Positions 44,935-54,439 of a DNA stretch of 64,000 nucleotides are shown here, in pieces. The notes under the pieces are model-generated. The model searched no databases, had not been told where the DNA came from, and saw only the letters and a list, made by a program, of their open reading frames with translations. Numbering within the stretch: position 1 is the first letter of the stretch; the number at the start of each line of letters is the position of its first letter. This DNA comes from Falsihalocynthiibacter sp042445055. Its GTDB lineage: Bacteria > Pseudomonadota > Alphaproteobacteria > Rhodobacterales > Rhodobacteraceae. The DNA is taken from positions 5,979 through 69,978 of the forward strand of contig NZ_CP170341.1 of NCBI RefSeq assembly GCF_042445055.1, in the 5' to 3' direction. Made by a program: the position numbers and the translations under genes.

Positions 44935-45972
44935 TCAGAGCCCGAGGTAGAAGCGATAATAGATCACCAGCAAGAACATCATCGGCCAAGACGCAAGGAT
45001 TAAGAGCTTGTTGGTTTGCGCCGGATGGACGGAGCCGATGAGCGGGACGTAGAAGAAATAGTACCGTGCATTCTGAAACGCATGGGTGATGGCGGTGAAA
45101 AACATCACGGTGAGCAGCCCTGCGCGGAACTCGGGAATTGTTAGGATGCGTGCGTAGAAACGCGCGCTCAGGAGCCTGCGCCCGAACGTCGCGAACAAGA
45201 GAAAACAGGTGTAGGTAAAGCCGAACATGTAATCGAGCGGCGGTTGCAGGGACATGGTCATCGACGACAGAAACACAATCGCGGTTTCAAAATGGCTGAA
45301 CTCGGGATTTACGATGTCGCGGGTCCAATTGTAGACCGCGAGGCTTGGAAATATCGGATACAGAAGCTTGATATTGTTATCCAAAACCACGATCGCGCCG
45401 ATTGCGAGAAAAACCAAAATGCTGCGCATCGGGATGGCACGAAACACGATCACGGCGAGGCGATAGAACACCAAAATGACGCCGTTGTTTTCATCCAGCA
45501 GGAACGACATACCCAGAATGGCCAGAAGGACCGCGACTTCTCGTTTCCAGCCCAAACGGGTTGAGATAAGGGCGAGTGGGAAGAATAGGAACTCTACGCG
45601 TATTTTTGTGGCCAGATAGGCCGAGAAGGGCAGGGCGAGGTAGGTGATGACGACGCGCCGCTCAATCAGCCCCAAGAGATAGAGCGCGACGAGGAGGAGC
45701 GTACTCATGCTGGCCATGACAATGCGCAGGGCGATCTGGTTGTGGGGACCGAAAAAGGTGGTTCCTTCGGCGAAGAGTCGGTTGAATTGATCCCAGCCAC
45801 GCAGTGTATCGCCTATGCCCTGAACCTCGGGGGCGAAGAACACCAAACAGATCGCGATATTGCCGATAAACACAAGGATCGCGTCGCGCATCTGGCGGTC
45901 GTGGATCGCATGGGCGGGCGGTTGCGCGGTGTCCGCCATGGCTTGACCAGTGGTGAGAGAGGATCCCGTCAT
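44935..45972 (-). CDS. Polytopic membrane protein, possible polysaccharide polymerase
   Basis: A 345-residue protein with about nine hydrophobic helices (for example ILVFIGNIAICLVFFAPEV and MFFTAITHAFQNARYYFFYV). Sequence similarity to a named family is not obvious. The helix count, the YLATKIRVEFLFFPLAL region and the adjoining polysaccharide genes make a Wzy-type polymerase a reasonable guess. It is divergent from the type I secretion gene and convergent with the dioxygenase gene (16 bp between stops). Low certainty on function, high on being a real gene. Confidence 0.75.
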   Translation of the reverse strand: MTGSSLTTGQAMADTAQPPAHAIHDRQMRDAILVFIGNIAICLVFFAPEVQGIGDTLRGWDQFNRLFAEGTTFFGPHNQIALRIVMASMSTLLLVALYLLGLIERRVVITYLALPFSAYLATKIRVEFLFFPLALISTRLGWKREVAVLLAILGMSFLLDENNGVILVFYRLAVIVFRAIPMRSILVFLAIGAIVVLDNNIKLLYPIFPSLAVYNWTRDIVNPEFSHFETAIVFLSSMTMSLQPPLDYMFGFTYTCFLLFATFGRRLLSARFYARILTIPEFRAGLLTVMFFTAITHAFQNARYYFFYVPLIGSVHPAQTNKLLILASWPMMFLLVIYYRFYLGL

Positions 45973-46156
45973 ATGCGAAACCTAGCACGGAATAAGAGAA
46001 TCAGTACGCCGGATTTACCATCTCGGGGTGACAATACCGGGAAATAGGATGAATTGTTTCCCAGTTAGCCACCCTAAAGATGCGTAGCGATATGGTTTTG
46101 CCACCTAGGGTAGAAACTGGCCTGATATTCCTCGCAAGTATCCGAAGAATCTTGAT

Positions 46157-47989
46157 TTGATTAAGACTTTTCTGCAGCGTTATCCGAGCACGAGTTTATT
46201 TATTAACTATTATATAGCCGAACGAATATTTTTAGGGTCGGCGGAAACGGAATCGGTCTTGGCCGCACTCGAAGACTCTCAGGTTGATGAATTAAGCAAG
46301 GCGCGCAACGCGGGGCTGAGCTTTATTTGGATCAGTTTTATCTTCAGTATTTTTGTGAATTTGTTGATGCTGACCGGCCCGCTTTTTATGCTTCAGGTGT
46401 ATGATCGAGTGCTTGGATCGGGCTCTGAAGAGACGTTGATTGCGCTCTTTGCGCTTGTGGGGTTCCTGTATGCGCTGATGGCGATGCTGGATTTTGCACG
46501 CGGGCGGATCGTGGCGCGATTTGGGGCGCGGTTTCAGGCGCTATTGGATCGGCGGATATTTGGCGCGACGCTCGCACTATCGGGAAAGCGGCGCGCGCAG
46601 GAGATCACCGGCCTAAGGGATATTGAGGCGATTCAGGCTGTGTTTGGCTCGCCTGTGTTTTTGGCGCTGATGGATATTCCGTGGTCGCCGCTCTTCATCG
46701 CTGTGATTTTCGTATTCCACCCGATGTTGGGGTGGCTTGCGTTCGCGGGGGCCGTGACTTTGGCGGTGCTGGCGATTGTGAACCAGATTCTGACGCACAA
46801 GAAGGTTGCGCGCGCGCACGGCGCGTCGCAGGGAGCGCAGTCCTTTGCCGAACAGGCGCAGATTTCCCATGAGGTTGTTCAGGCGCAGGGGATGCGCGGG
46901 GCCGTTACCGAGCGTTGGTTGATGCGTCGGAATGAGGCGCTGCATGAGAAGATATCGTCTAGTGACTGGACGGGGAGCTTCACGGCGATCACGAAATCGT
47001 TTCGATTGTTTTTGCAGTCGGCGATGTTGGCGTTGGGCGCTTATCTTGTGTTGCGCGGAGAGTTGACGGCGGGGGCGATGATCGCGGGTTCGATCATGCT
47101 TGGACGTGCGTTGGCGCCGATAGAGCAATCCTTGGGGCAGTGGCCGATGATCCAGCGCGCGCGGCTTGCGTGGGTGTCTTTGCGAGAGCTGCTTTCAGAG
47201 GTTCCGCCCGCGGGGCGGTATGTGAACCTGCCCGAGCCTGAGTCCGTATTGACGGCGCGCAATGTGACCCTAATTCCGCCCAATGGCCGTTTGGCGACGC
47301 TTAAGGGCGTCACGTTTCAAGTGCGCGCGGGCACGGCCGTCGGGTTGATTGGCAAGAGTGGTTCGGGGAAATCAACCTTGGCTAAGGCGATTATGGGGTT
47401 GTGGGAACCCGCCGCGGGCGAGGTCCGTTTGGGCGGGGTCGAGTTGAAGCATTACGACCCTGAGAAGCTTGGCGAATATATCGGATATCTGCCGCAGCAG
47501 GTTGCGTTATTGCCCGGAACGATTGCCGAAAACATCGCGCGGATGGCGGTGCAGCCCGACGATGATCGCGTGGTTGAGGCCGCCAAGCAGGCCAACGCTC
47601 ATGAGATGATTATTCAGCTTCCGGATGGGTATAATACCTTTGTTGACGGGAACGAGAACCAGCTCTCGGGTGGGCAGCGCCAGCGGATTGCGCTTGCTCG
47701 GGCGTTGTTTGGATCGCCTGTTTTGCTTGTGCTGGACGAGCCGAACTCGGCACTGGATATTGAGGGGTCAAATGCGCTGAACCGCGCGGTGCGGGAGTTC
47801 AAGGCACAGGGCAAATCTGTGATTATCATGACGCATCGGCCGATGGCGATTTCCGAGTGCGATGATCTGATTGTGATCGAGAAGGGCGCGATTGTGGATG
47901 CCGGACCGCGCGACGAGATTCTGCGCAAGACGATGAAAAACGCGCAGAGCCTTAAGGAAACAGTTAAGCCTGTGGAGGTAGCGTCATGA
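46157..47989 (+). CDS. Type I secretion ABC transporter (PrtD type)
   Basis: A 610-residue fused membrane and ATPase protein, without a C39 peptidase domain, of the PrtD class that exports RTX-like substrates. The membrane part includes NLLMLTGPLFMLQVYDRVLG and TGLRDIEAIQAVFGSP. The ATPase has GKSGSGKST, LSGGQRQR and LLVLDEPNSALDIEG. The start is unsure: a TTG at 46157 opens the frame, and about 50 unusual N-terminal residues precede the family start, so a TTG near 46258 is possible. It is coupled to the adaptor gene (stop and ATG overlap). Confidence 0.9.
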   Translation: MIKTFLQRYPSTSLFINYYIAERIFLGSAETESVLAALEDSQVDELSKARNAGLSFIWISFIFSIFVNLLMLTGPLFMLQVYDRVLGSGSEETLIALFALVGFLYALMAMLDFARGRIVARFGARFQALLDRRIFGATLALSGKRRAQEITGLRDIEAIQAVFGSPVFLALMDIPWSPLFIAVIFVFHPMLGWLAFAGAVTLAVLAIVNQILTHKKVARAHGASQGAQSFAEQAQISHEVVQAQGMRGAVTERWLMRRNEALHEKISSSDWTGSFTAITKSFRLFLQSAMLALGAYLVLRGELTAGAMIAGSIMLGRALAPIEQSLGQWPMIQRARLAWVSLRELLSEVPPAGRYVNLPEPESVLTARNVTLIPPNGRLATLKGVTFQVRAGTAVGLIGKSGSGKSTLAKAIMGLWEPAAGEVRLGGVELKHYDPEKLGEYIGYLPQQVALLPGTIAENIARMAVQPDDDRVVEAAKQANAHEMIIQLPDGYNTFVDGNENQLSGGQRQRIALARALFGSPVLLVLDEPNSALDIEGSNALNRAVREFKAQGKSVIIMTHRPMAISECDDLIVIEKGAIVDAGPRDEILRKTMKNAQSLKETVKPVEVAS

Positions 47990-49290
47990 TGATGCCCACA
48001 CCTCCGCCGCCGCCGTGGCGCGCGCGTTTGCCGATCTTTGTGGGGACGCTTGCGCTTGTGATTTTGGTCGGTGGGCTTGGCTATTGGAGTGTGACGGCGC
48101 GGCTGGCGGGTGCGGTGATTTCGACGGGGCGCGTTGATGTGGAAACCAAGCGGCAGGTGATACAGCATCCCGACGGTGGCGTTGTCGGTGCGATAGCGGT
48201 GCGCAACGGCGATGTGGTCGAGGCGGGCGAGTTGCTGGTGCAGCTTGACGCGACATTGTTTGAATCCGAGCGCTCGATTATTCGCGGGCAGTTGAACGAC
48301 ATAGGCGCCCGCAAGGCGCGCTTGATTGCCGAGCGGGACGACGCGGAGGTTGTGGAATTCCCTGACTGGCTGACCTCTTCGGGTGCGGCGGACGTCAAGA
48401 ACGTAATGGAGGGTCAGCAACGCCTGTTTGAGGCGCGGAGCGTGTCGGTTGAGCGCGAAGCAGAGCAGCTTGTTGAACGCCGCAAGCAGTATGAGCACGA
48501 GATCGACGGGATTTCGTCGCAGCTTGAAGCAATGAAGGTGCGGCAGGTGTTGGTTGCCGATGAACTGCGCGACCAGACCAGTCTGCTTGAGCGGGGATTG
48601 ACCCAAGCCAGCCGTGTTTCGGGGTTGCGTCACGAAGAGGCCCGGATGCTGGGCGAAATCGGAGAGTTTAACGCCTCGCTTGCGCAGTTGCGCGGGTCGG
48701 TGGCCGAGGTCAACATTGAGTTGATCAAGCTCAAGACCACACGCCGCGAAGAAGCCATCACAGAGTTGCGCGACCTTGAGTTCCGCGAGATCGAACTGAC
48801 CGAACGTATGCTGGGGCTGGAGGAGCGTTTGTCGCGGTTGAGTGTGCGTGCGCCCGTCGGCGGGGTGATCTATGGTTCGGAGGTGTTTGCGCTGCAATCG
48901 GTCGTGCAGGCGGGCGCACCGATGATGTATGTGGTGCCGCAGGATCAGCCGATGGTGATTGAGGCGCGCGTTGATCCGATCAACGTCGATCAGGTGTTTC
49001 GCGGGCAGCCCGCCGGCCTGCGCTTTACCGCGTTTGAAAGCCGCACGACGCCCGAATTGCGCGGATCAGTTGTGGATCTTTCTGCGGATGCCTTCATGGA
49101 TGAGGCGACGGGCCAGACGTATTATCTGGTTGAGGTTTTGCCTGCCGAGGGCGAGTTAGAGAAGCTGGGCGAGAACAAGCTGATCCCCGGCATGCCAGTC
49201 GAAGTGTTCATCAAAACCAACGAGCGCACGCCGCTGGAATACCTGACGAAACCACTGACGGATTACTTCACGCGGTCAATGCGCGGGTGA
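47986..49290 (+). CDS. Type I secretion adaptor, HlyD/PrtE family
   Basis: A 434-residue membrane-fusion protein with one N-terminal helix (LPIFVGTLALVILVGGLGYW). A lipoyl half (VIQHPDGGVVGAIAVRNGDVV) and a coiled-coil hairpin come next, then the second lipoyl half with VRAPVGGVIYGSEVFAL. The HlyD signature PGMPVEVFIKTNERTPLEYL is at the end. It links the ABC transporter to an outer-membrane TolC-like channel, which is not encoded in the window. The substrate may be the giant protein at 57,337. Confidence 0.93.
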   Translation: MMMPTPPPPPWRARLPIFVGTLALVILVGGLGYWSVTARLAGAVISTGRVDVETKRQVIQHPDGGVVGAIAVRNGDVVEAGELLVQLDATLFESERSIIRGQLNDIGARKARLIAERDDAEVVEFPDWLTSSGAADVKNVMEGQQRLFEARSVSVEREAEQLVERRKQYEHEIDGISSQLEAMKVRQVLVADELRDQTSLLERGLTQASRVSGLRHEEARMLGEIGEFNASLAQLRGSVAEVNIELIKLKTTRREEAITELRDLEFREIELTERMLGLEERLSRLSVRAPVGGVIYGSEVFALQSVVQAGAPMMYVVPQDQPMVIEARVDPINVDQVFRGQPAGLRFTAFESRTTPELRGSVVDLSADAFMDEATGQTYYLVEVLPAEGELEKLGENKLIPGMPVEVFIKTNERTPLEYLTKPLTDYFTRSMRG

Positions 49291-49294
49291 TGGG

Positions 49295-50077
49295 ATGAGT
49301 GTTCTGAGGCCATATCAATTTCTCAGGTCACGATTTAAGCGACCCAATTTGGATGAAAACCAGCCCTTTGCGCCGATCATGCCCAACGCACCGTTTTGCG
49401 CGGTGGGGGATATTCATGGGCGCGCGGATCTGCTTGAGGGAATGCTGGCGCGGATTGCGCCGCTTCTGGATTACCACACGGTTTTCGTGGGGGATATGGT
49501 GGATCGCGGACCGCAGAGCGCGGCGGTCTTGCGGCGTGTTCATGCGCTGACGGAACAGAGCCCAGATCAATTTACGGCGTTGATGGGAAACCACGAGGCG
49601 TTGCTTTTGGCGTTTCTGGATAGCCCCGAAACCGTCGGGGCCGATTGGTTCCGATTTGGGGGCCTACAGACATTGGCGAGTTTTGGCGTTTCGATATCTG
49701 GTTCGGTGCGCTCTTTGGATGTGATAATCGAGGCGCGCGATGCCTTGCGCGCGTCGATGGGGCCGGCACTTGTGGCGTGGCTGGCGGCGCGTCCTCGGTC
49801 ATGGAACAGCGGCAATATGCATGTCGTCCATGCGGGCGCAGACCCTTGCGTATCAATGACAGAGCAAGCGGACGATCACCTGATTTGGGGGCACCGTGAT
49901 TTTGCGCTTCGGTCGCGTGGCGATGAACAGTGGGTCATTCATGGGCACACGATTGTTGATTATCCTGTCCAATATGGCGGTAGGGTTGCAATCGACACGG
50001 GGGCCTATGCAACGGGACGTTTGGCGGGAGCGCAGGTTTGCGAAGGGGAGATTGACCTCTTTGAAGTAATCGTTTGA
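49295..50077 (+). CDS. PPP-family serine/threonine phosphatase
   Basis: All metal-site motifs of the PPP family are present: GDIHGRAD, GDMVDRGP, GNHE, VVHAGADP and HGHTIVD. The 260-residue product is cytoplasmic. The start codon follows the adaptor's stop by 4 bp, so it belongs to the secretion operon. It ends 9 bp from the convergent BY-kinase gene. Bacterial tyrosine kinases are usually paired with low-molecular-weight or PHP phosphatases, so a PPP enzyme here is a less usual partner; a role in reversing phosphorylation is inference. Confidence 0.9.
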   Translation: MSVLRPYQFLRSRFKRPNLDENQPFAPIMPNAPFCAVGDIHGRADLLEGMLARIAPLLDYHTVFVGDMVDRGPQSAAVLRRVHALTEQSPDQFTALMGNHEALLLAFLDSPETVGADWFRFGGLQTLASFGVSISGSVRSLDVIIEARDALRASMGPALVAWLAARPRSWNSGNMHVVHAGADPCVSMTEQADDHLIWGHRDFALRSRGDEQWVIHGHTIVDYPVQYGGRVAIDTGAYATGRLAGAQVCEGEIDLFEVIV

Positions 50078-50085
50078 AGCGCGGT

Positions 50086-52218
50086 TCAGTTCTTGAAGTA
50101 CTTCGTTCCATAGGCCGCGTAAGCGCCATAGGTCTTGCCATAACCATATTTTTTCATGCCGCTCACGTCGACTTTGGAGAGCACAAGGCCGGTGACTTTG
50201 TTGCCAAGGCTCTCGAATTTGTTGATCCCGTCGCGGACCTGTTGGCGTGAGGTGCGATCCCACTGAACGACGAACAAGACCGCATCGGCTACGCGCGCAA
50301 TGATGCGCGCATCGCTCACCAAGAGCACGGGCGCGGTGTCGAACACGATGGTATCATAGCTGGTCAGTGCGTCCTTCGTGAGGTCGGTAAACGTATCGCT
50401 TGAAAACAGATCGGGCGCATTTTTGCTCGCGCGGCCTTTGGTGAGTGCATCAACGCCGGGGGCGATCTCTGAGATTATGGAGTCACGCCAGTTGGCGTTG
50501 CCTTGCAGCGCCTCGGTCAGGCCTGCGCCTTTGTGTTTGGTGTTGAAGTATTCCTGCATCGTGCCCATGCGGGTGTCTGCCTCAATCAACAGAACTTTCT
50601 TACCCAGATCGGCAAGCTTGAGCGCCAAAGAAAGGCTGACGGCGGTTTTGCCTTCGCCGCTTAGGGCCGAGCTTACAACGATCACGCGCGGGGGCGAGTC
50701 GGCATTTGCCATGACCACGGAGGTACGCAAATTGCGCAGGGCTTCTGCCGTGGCCGAAACCGGATTGTCTTGCAGATATTTGAACAAGGCTTTGCGATTG
50801 CGTATGCGCGTCATCGGGATTTCACCAAGCACAGGTTTGCCCGTTTCATCTTCTAGCGCCTGGGCGGTGCGGAACCCGAGGCCCGCATGCGCGGCGCGGT
50901 GCAATATCACGGCGATACCCACGAGCAGACCGAAAAGAGCGGCCGTTGCCAGCGCGAGCGGAATGCGGGGCAGGGCAGGTTTTACGGGCGCGACGGCGAC
51001 GGATAAGATGCGGCTGTCGGCCTGTTGAATGCCTTGTTGTGCGGAGGTTTCCTTGAGCCGATTGAGGAAATATTCGTAAAGCAGCCTGCTTGCTTCGGTT
51101 TCGCGGGAAAGCTGCTCAAATGTGATCAGATCCGCCGATTGGCGAGTGATTTGCTGTTCTAGTTTTGCGACTGAATCGGTCAAGGTTGCGACGCGGTTCG
51201 TGGCGCTTGAAACTTCGAGGCCCGCGCGGACCTGTAGCTGCGAAACGCGCGCGTTGATGGCGGCGCGGCGCGAGCTTGTTATCGCGGTACCTGCGGGGGG
51301 CATCAGGCGGATAAGCTCTGGATCGCCGGTGGCTTGGACGAGGGCGGCAGGGTCTGATTCCGTGGCGATTTTGGTCTGGGTTGTGAGCGCGGTGTCGAGA
51401 TTAGATTGCGCCGTGGCGAGGCTTGCTCGGGCCTCTTTCATATCGCGGTTCAGGAGCGCGAGCGCGTCGGCATCAACCAGATCGCTGTCGGCCTGAAAGG
51501 CTTTTACTGCTTGTTCGCTTTTCTCTAACTCAAGCTTGAGTTCGGCTACGCGTTCGGTCAGCCACTTGGTGGCCTGACGCGTAGCGTCGTATTTCACCTG
51601 AAGCTGGTTAAGAATATACGCCTCGCCAAAAGTGTTCGCGATAAGTGCGGCCTTGTCAGCAGAAATGCTGGAAACGGTGAGCCGAAAAACCAGACTGTCG
51701 CCGAGGTTCTGAACAGTTGTTTTATCCAGAAGTTCGGCGGTGACGATCGACAGCGTTTGTGCCTCACTCCAGTTCGGCGTTATGGGGGCGGGGATAAGCG
51801 GGACGTAGTTCGCAAGCGTTGCCTGTGCGCGGTCCGAGAATGACGGAGCACGCAAGGCGGGGTTGAATTCAGGATCGTTGACGAGGTCCAGTTGCTCTAC
51901 AACCTTCTGTGCCAAACCACGGCTGCGCAGCACTTCGACCTCTGTTTGCACGGTGGAGCTATCGGATGAGAGGCCGCTGATGACGCCTTCAAGATCGACC
52001 ACCTGTTCCTCGCGGGTTTCCAGAACGAGGATCGCATCGGATTTGAAGATAGGTGTCACAAAATAGGTCACAAAGAGTCCGACCATCACAACAGCGACTA
52101 GAGCACAGAAGGCGACAAACCATTTGCCGCGCCAGATCGCCGCCCCCAGTTCCGCGAGTTGGGCCACCCCATCGTCACTTCCGATCCGGTACGAATTCTG
52201 GCGATCATGCGTGGTCAT
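50086..52218 (-). CDS. Wzz/BY-kinase polysaccharide co-polymerase
   Basis: About 710 residues. The N-terminal Wzz domain is flanked by two membrane helices (FVAFCALVAVVMVGLFVTYF and the LALATAALFGLLVGIAVIL segment) and contains a long coiled coil. A BY-kinase domain follows, with SSALSGEGKTAVSLSLALK (Walker A), VLLIEADTR (Walker A') and IVFDTAPVLLVSD (Walker B). The C-terminal tail has clustered tyrosines (KKYGYGKTYGAYAAYGTKYF) for autophosphorylation. It controls chain length and export of a polysaccharide. The ATG at 52218 (AAGAG upstream) is chosen over an upstream start at 52311. Confidence 0.92.
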   Translation of the reverse strand: MTTHDRQNSYRIGSDDGVAQLAELGAAIWRGKWFVAFCALVAVVMVGLFVTYFVTPIFKSDAILVLETREEQVVDLEGVISGLSSDSSTVQTEVEVLRSRGLAQKVVEQLDLVNDPEFNPALRAPSFSDRAQATLANYVPLIPAPITPNWSEAQTLSIVTAELLDKTTVQNLGDSLVFRLTVSSISADKAALIANTFGEAYILNQLQVKYDATRQATKWLTERVAELKLELEKSEQAVKAFQADSDLVDADALALLNRDMKEARASLATAQSNLDTALTTQTKIATESDPAALVQATGDPELIRLMPPAGTAITSSRRAAINARVSQLQVRAGLEVSSATNRVATLTDSVAKLEQQITRQSADLITFEQLSRETEASRLLYEYFLNRLKETSAQQGIQQADSRILSVAVAPVKPALPRIPLALATAALFGLLVGIAVILHRAAHAGLGFRTAQALEDETGKPVLGEIPMTRIRNRKALFKYLQDNPVSATAEALRNLRTSVVMANADSPPRVIVVSSALSGEGKTAVSLSLALKLADLGKKVLLIEADTRMGTMQEYFNTKHKGAGLTEALQGNANWRDSIISEIAPGVDALTKGRASKNAPDLFSSDTFTDLTKDALTSYDTIVFDTAPVLLVSDARIIARVADAVLFVVQWDRTSRQQVRDGINKFESLGNKVTGLVLSKVDVSGMKKYGYGKTYGAYAAYGTKYFKN

Positions 52219-52653
52219 AGGAATACTCTTGGTTGCTAAATCTCCGCCTTCACTTGTTTTACCATACTGCCAATGCGCCATGTTACAAACGCTCATTCGG
52301 GCCCTGCACACGACAAAAAAACAGCACAGATGATTCTATGTACCACGCGGCTTGCCCGCACAGCTGTTGTCGAAAAATTCAATAATTCTCTCGTCAGTTG
52401 AATCTTCGATTTCTGGTTTCGCGGTATAATTTAGGGGTGCACTAATTTTAGACAGTTCTGAAAGGATTACACCCTGAAATAGGAACTATGGTTTCAGAAA
52501 ATTAACAAGTTGCTAAACTTTTCAGAGAGCTACTCCTGAGGGTATTTTTATTAGTTGCTACCCTCGGAAATCCAAAATTTTTGGAGAAGCTAGTATGAGT
52601 GCCTTTGTTTATTCTGTGCTGGCAGTCGAGTTTCATGACTGCCTTGAACTGCA
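52219..52653. promoter_or_regulatory. Divergent control region of the polysaccharide genes
   Basis: A 435-bp AT-rich spacer between the co-polymerase and sugar-transferase genes, without a gene. It contains TATAAT at 52425-52430 on the plus strand, without a well-spaced -35 box. A hairpin of GAGGGTA and TACCCTC arms lies at about 52537-52564, and a near-palindrome TCCAAAATTTTTGGA follows. Such features suit control of both directions, but none is proven. Confidence 0.4.
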
Positions 52654-53265
52654 ATGTATGTACGGCTGTTAAAACGAGCGAGTGACGTCATTCTTGTCGT
52701 GGCTGCGATCCCATTTGTTGTGCCTCTTGTGTGCCTCTTTTTGGTGCTGGTGCGGCGGGACGGGGCGGCCGCCTTGTTTGCGCATGAACGGGTAGGGCGG
52801 AACGGCGTGACGTTTCGGTGTTGGAAAATCCGCACGATGGTTCCCGACGCGGAAAGCAAACTTGTGGAGTATTTGCAAGCCCATCCGGAGTGCGCGAGAG
52901 AGTGGGCAGCGAATTTCAAGCTCAAGAACGATCCACGGATCACTCCGTTTGGACATTTTCTGCGCCAGACAGGTTTGGATGAGTTGCCGCAACTTTGGAA
53001 TGTCTTGAAGGGTGAAATGAGCCTTGTGGGGCCTCGTCCTGTACCCTCTGCGGAGTTGCAGGAAAAATACGGCGATCAGGCTTGGGCGTATCGGGCGATG
53101 CGCCCGGGATTGACCGGACTTTGGCAGGTAATGGGGCGCGGCAAGTGTACCTATGAGGCGCGTATCGAAATGGACATGGCGTATTTTAATAAGGCCAGCC
53201 TGTTTATGGATCTCAAGATCTTATGCCTGACCGCATATACGGTTATTGCGAGGTCGGGTTCTTAG
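52654..53265 (+). CDS. Priming sugar transferase (ExoY/WcaJ-type, PF02397)
   Basis: It transfers a sugar-1-phosphate onto undecaprenyl phosphate at the inner membrane to start repeat-unit synthesis. This is a short form (203 residues) with one N-terminal re-entrant hydrophobic segment (VILVVAAIPFVVPLVCLFLV). The catalytic block reads ERVGRNG, then KNDPRITPFGHFLRQTGLDE, LPQLWNVLKGEMSLVGPRP and MRPGLTGLWQVMGRG. It overlaps the convergent pyruvyl transferase gene by 23 bp. No ribosome site is clear. Confidence 0.92.
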   Translation: MYVRLLKRASDVILVVAAIPFVVPLVCLFLVLVRRDGAAALFAHERVGRNGVTFRCWKIRTMVPDAESKLVEYLQAHPECAREWAANFKLKNDPRITPFGHFLRQTGLDELPQLWNVLKGEMSLVGPRPVPSAELQEKYGDQAWAYRAMRPGLTGLWQVMGRGKCTYEARIEMDMAYFNKASLFMDLKILCLTAYTVIARSGS

Positions 53266-54439
53266 TTCCAAGGGATGCGATTGCTGCGGTGATGCCGTTG
53301 GTGACTTGAGTGTTGATTTTGGCAGCTTGGGCCATATCAGGTGCGCGCAGGATATCGGGATGCGTTAGAGATTGGGGGCTTGGCTGGCTCTCTTGCATCA
53401 AGTTCGCAGTGCGATTGATCAGGTTGAAGAACCCCTCAAGTTTGCGATCCCACGGCAGCCCGATCGGCACCGCCCCGCAGCTATAGGCAATAATATTCGC
53501 ATGAAGGCGATGTGAGATTACGGCGTCGAATGTGCTGATAAGGTGGACCAGCGCGGCTGGGGAATTCGGGCGCGCAGCACGGGTGCATTGTGAGGGATCG
53601 ATGTCCGTCAGCGTGGGGAAAGTTCTATTCAAACAGTCCTCGTCCTCAAACGCGCCGTTGGTAAACAAAGTTACGCGATACCCCATTCTGACCAGAGCGC
53701 GAGCGGTCGAGGCGTACCATTTCGGCCAGTGACGCGCGGTGCCTGTTTCGCCATGTGTGGCGAGCGCGGTCGGGTGGGTGACGCCCAAACCGATGTGCGC
53801 GATTTCCGTCTGCGCGGTCGCGGCGCGTTCGGGCGCCAAAAGGGGCGCGCTTAGGAAACCGGGATCGGGGAATACCTTTGGTGGCGGGAGATGTGCAAGC
53901 CCCAACGTATCGAGGTGCGCGATCAGGTTATCGCGCGAGGCGTGGTCGCGCACCGAGAGGAACTTGAGGTTCGGGCTTCCCAGCACTTGGCCAAACAGTT
54001 TTTGCGCGGCGGGCGACCATGTTCGGGTGACGCCGACAGAGTGGATACCAAAGGCGAGGCCACGAACTTCTGCGGCGCGCACGACGTGATGAATTTTCAG
54101 AGGGAAGTTCAGATTCGCATCGGACAGAAGTTGCCCGCCACCGATCAGCACGCCATCTTGTCCGTTCAGTTGCGTCGTCGTGTTTGGTGCGAGTTTGCGC
54201 GTGATTTGAGCGGTGACAAGCTGACGCGCGATGCGCTCTGAAAGTGGCGCGGGCAGGGTGGCGAGGACCGAGAGGATGCGTTTTCGCAGTGGGTTTTCGT
54301 GGGTTGGATATGTATGGCGCCCCGCCAAATCCAGCGATGATATCTCCGCAGTACCCCCTGCCGCGCGTATGCATTCGGCGATCACGCCGTCCCCCAAATT
54401 GGGGCTATACATAACCGCGGCCAGCAACAATTTCGTCAT
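53243..54439 (-). CDS. Polysaccharide pyruvyl transferase family protein
   Basis: Family members add ketal pyruvate from phosphoenolpyruvate to sugars of exopolysaccharides. The 398-residue protein has the expected YSPNLGDGVIAECI start, GGGQLLSD, a mid-domain SVRDHASRDNL and the ISHRLHANIIAYSCGAVPIG segment near the C-terminus. It starts within the 3' end of the sulfotransferase gene (ATGA-type overlap), so it is part of the operon flippase, sulfotransferase, pyruvyl transferase. Confidence 0.88.
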   Translation of the reverse strand: MTKLLLAAVMYSPNLGDGVIAECIRAAGGTAEISSLDLAGRHTYPTHENPLRKRILSVLATLPAPLSERIARQLVTAQITRKLAPNTTTQLNGQDGVLIGGGQLLSDANLNFPLKIHHVVRAAEVRGLAFGIHSVGVTRTWSPAAQKLFGQVLGSPNLKFLSVRDHASRDNLIAHLDTLGLAHLPPPKVFPDPGFLSAPLLAPERAATAQTEIAHIGLGVTHPTALATHGETGTARHWPKWYASTARALVRMGYRVTLFTNGAFEDEDCLNRTFPTLTDIDPSQCTRAARPNSPAALVHLISTFDAVISHRLHANIIAYSCGAVPIGLPWDRKLEGFFNLINRTANLMQESQPSPQSLTHPDILRAPDMAQAAKINTQVTNGITAAIASLGTKNPTSQ

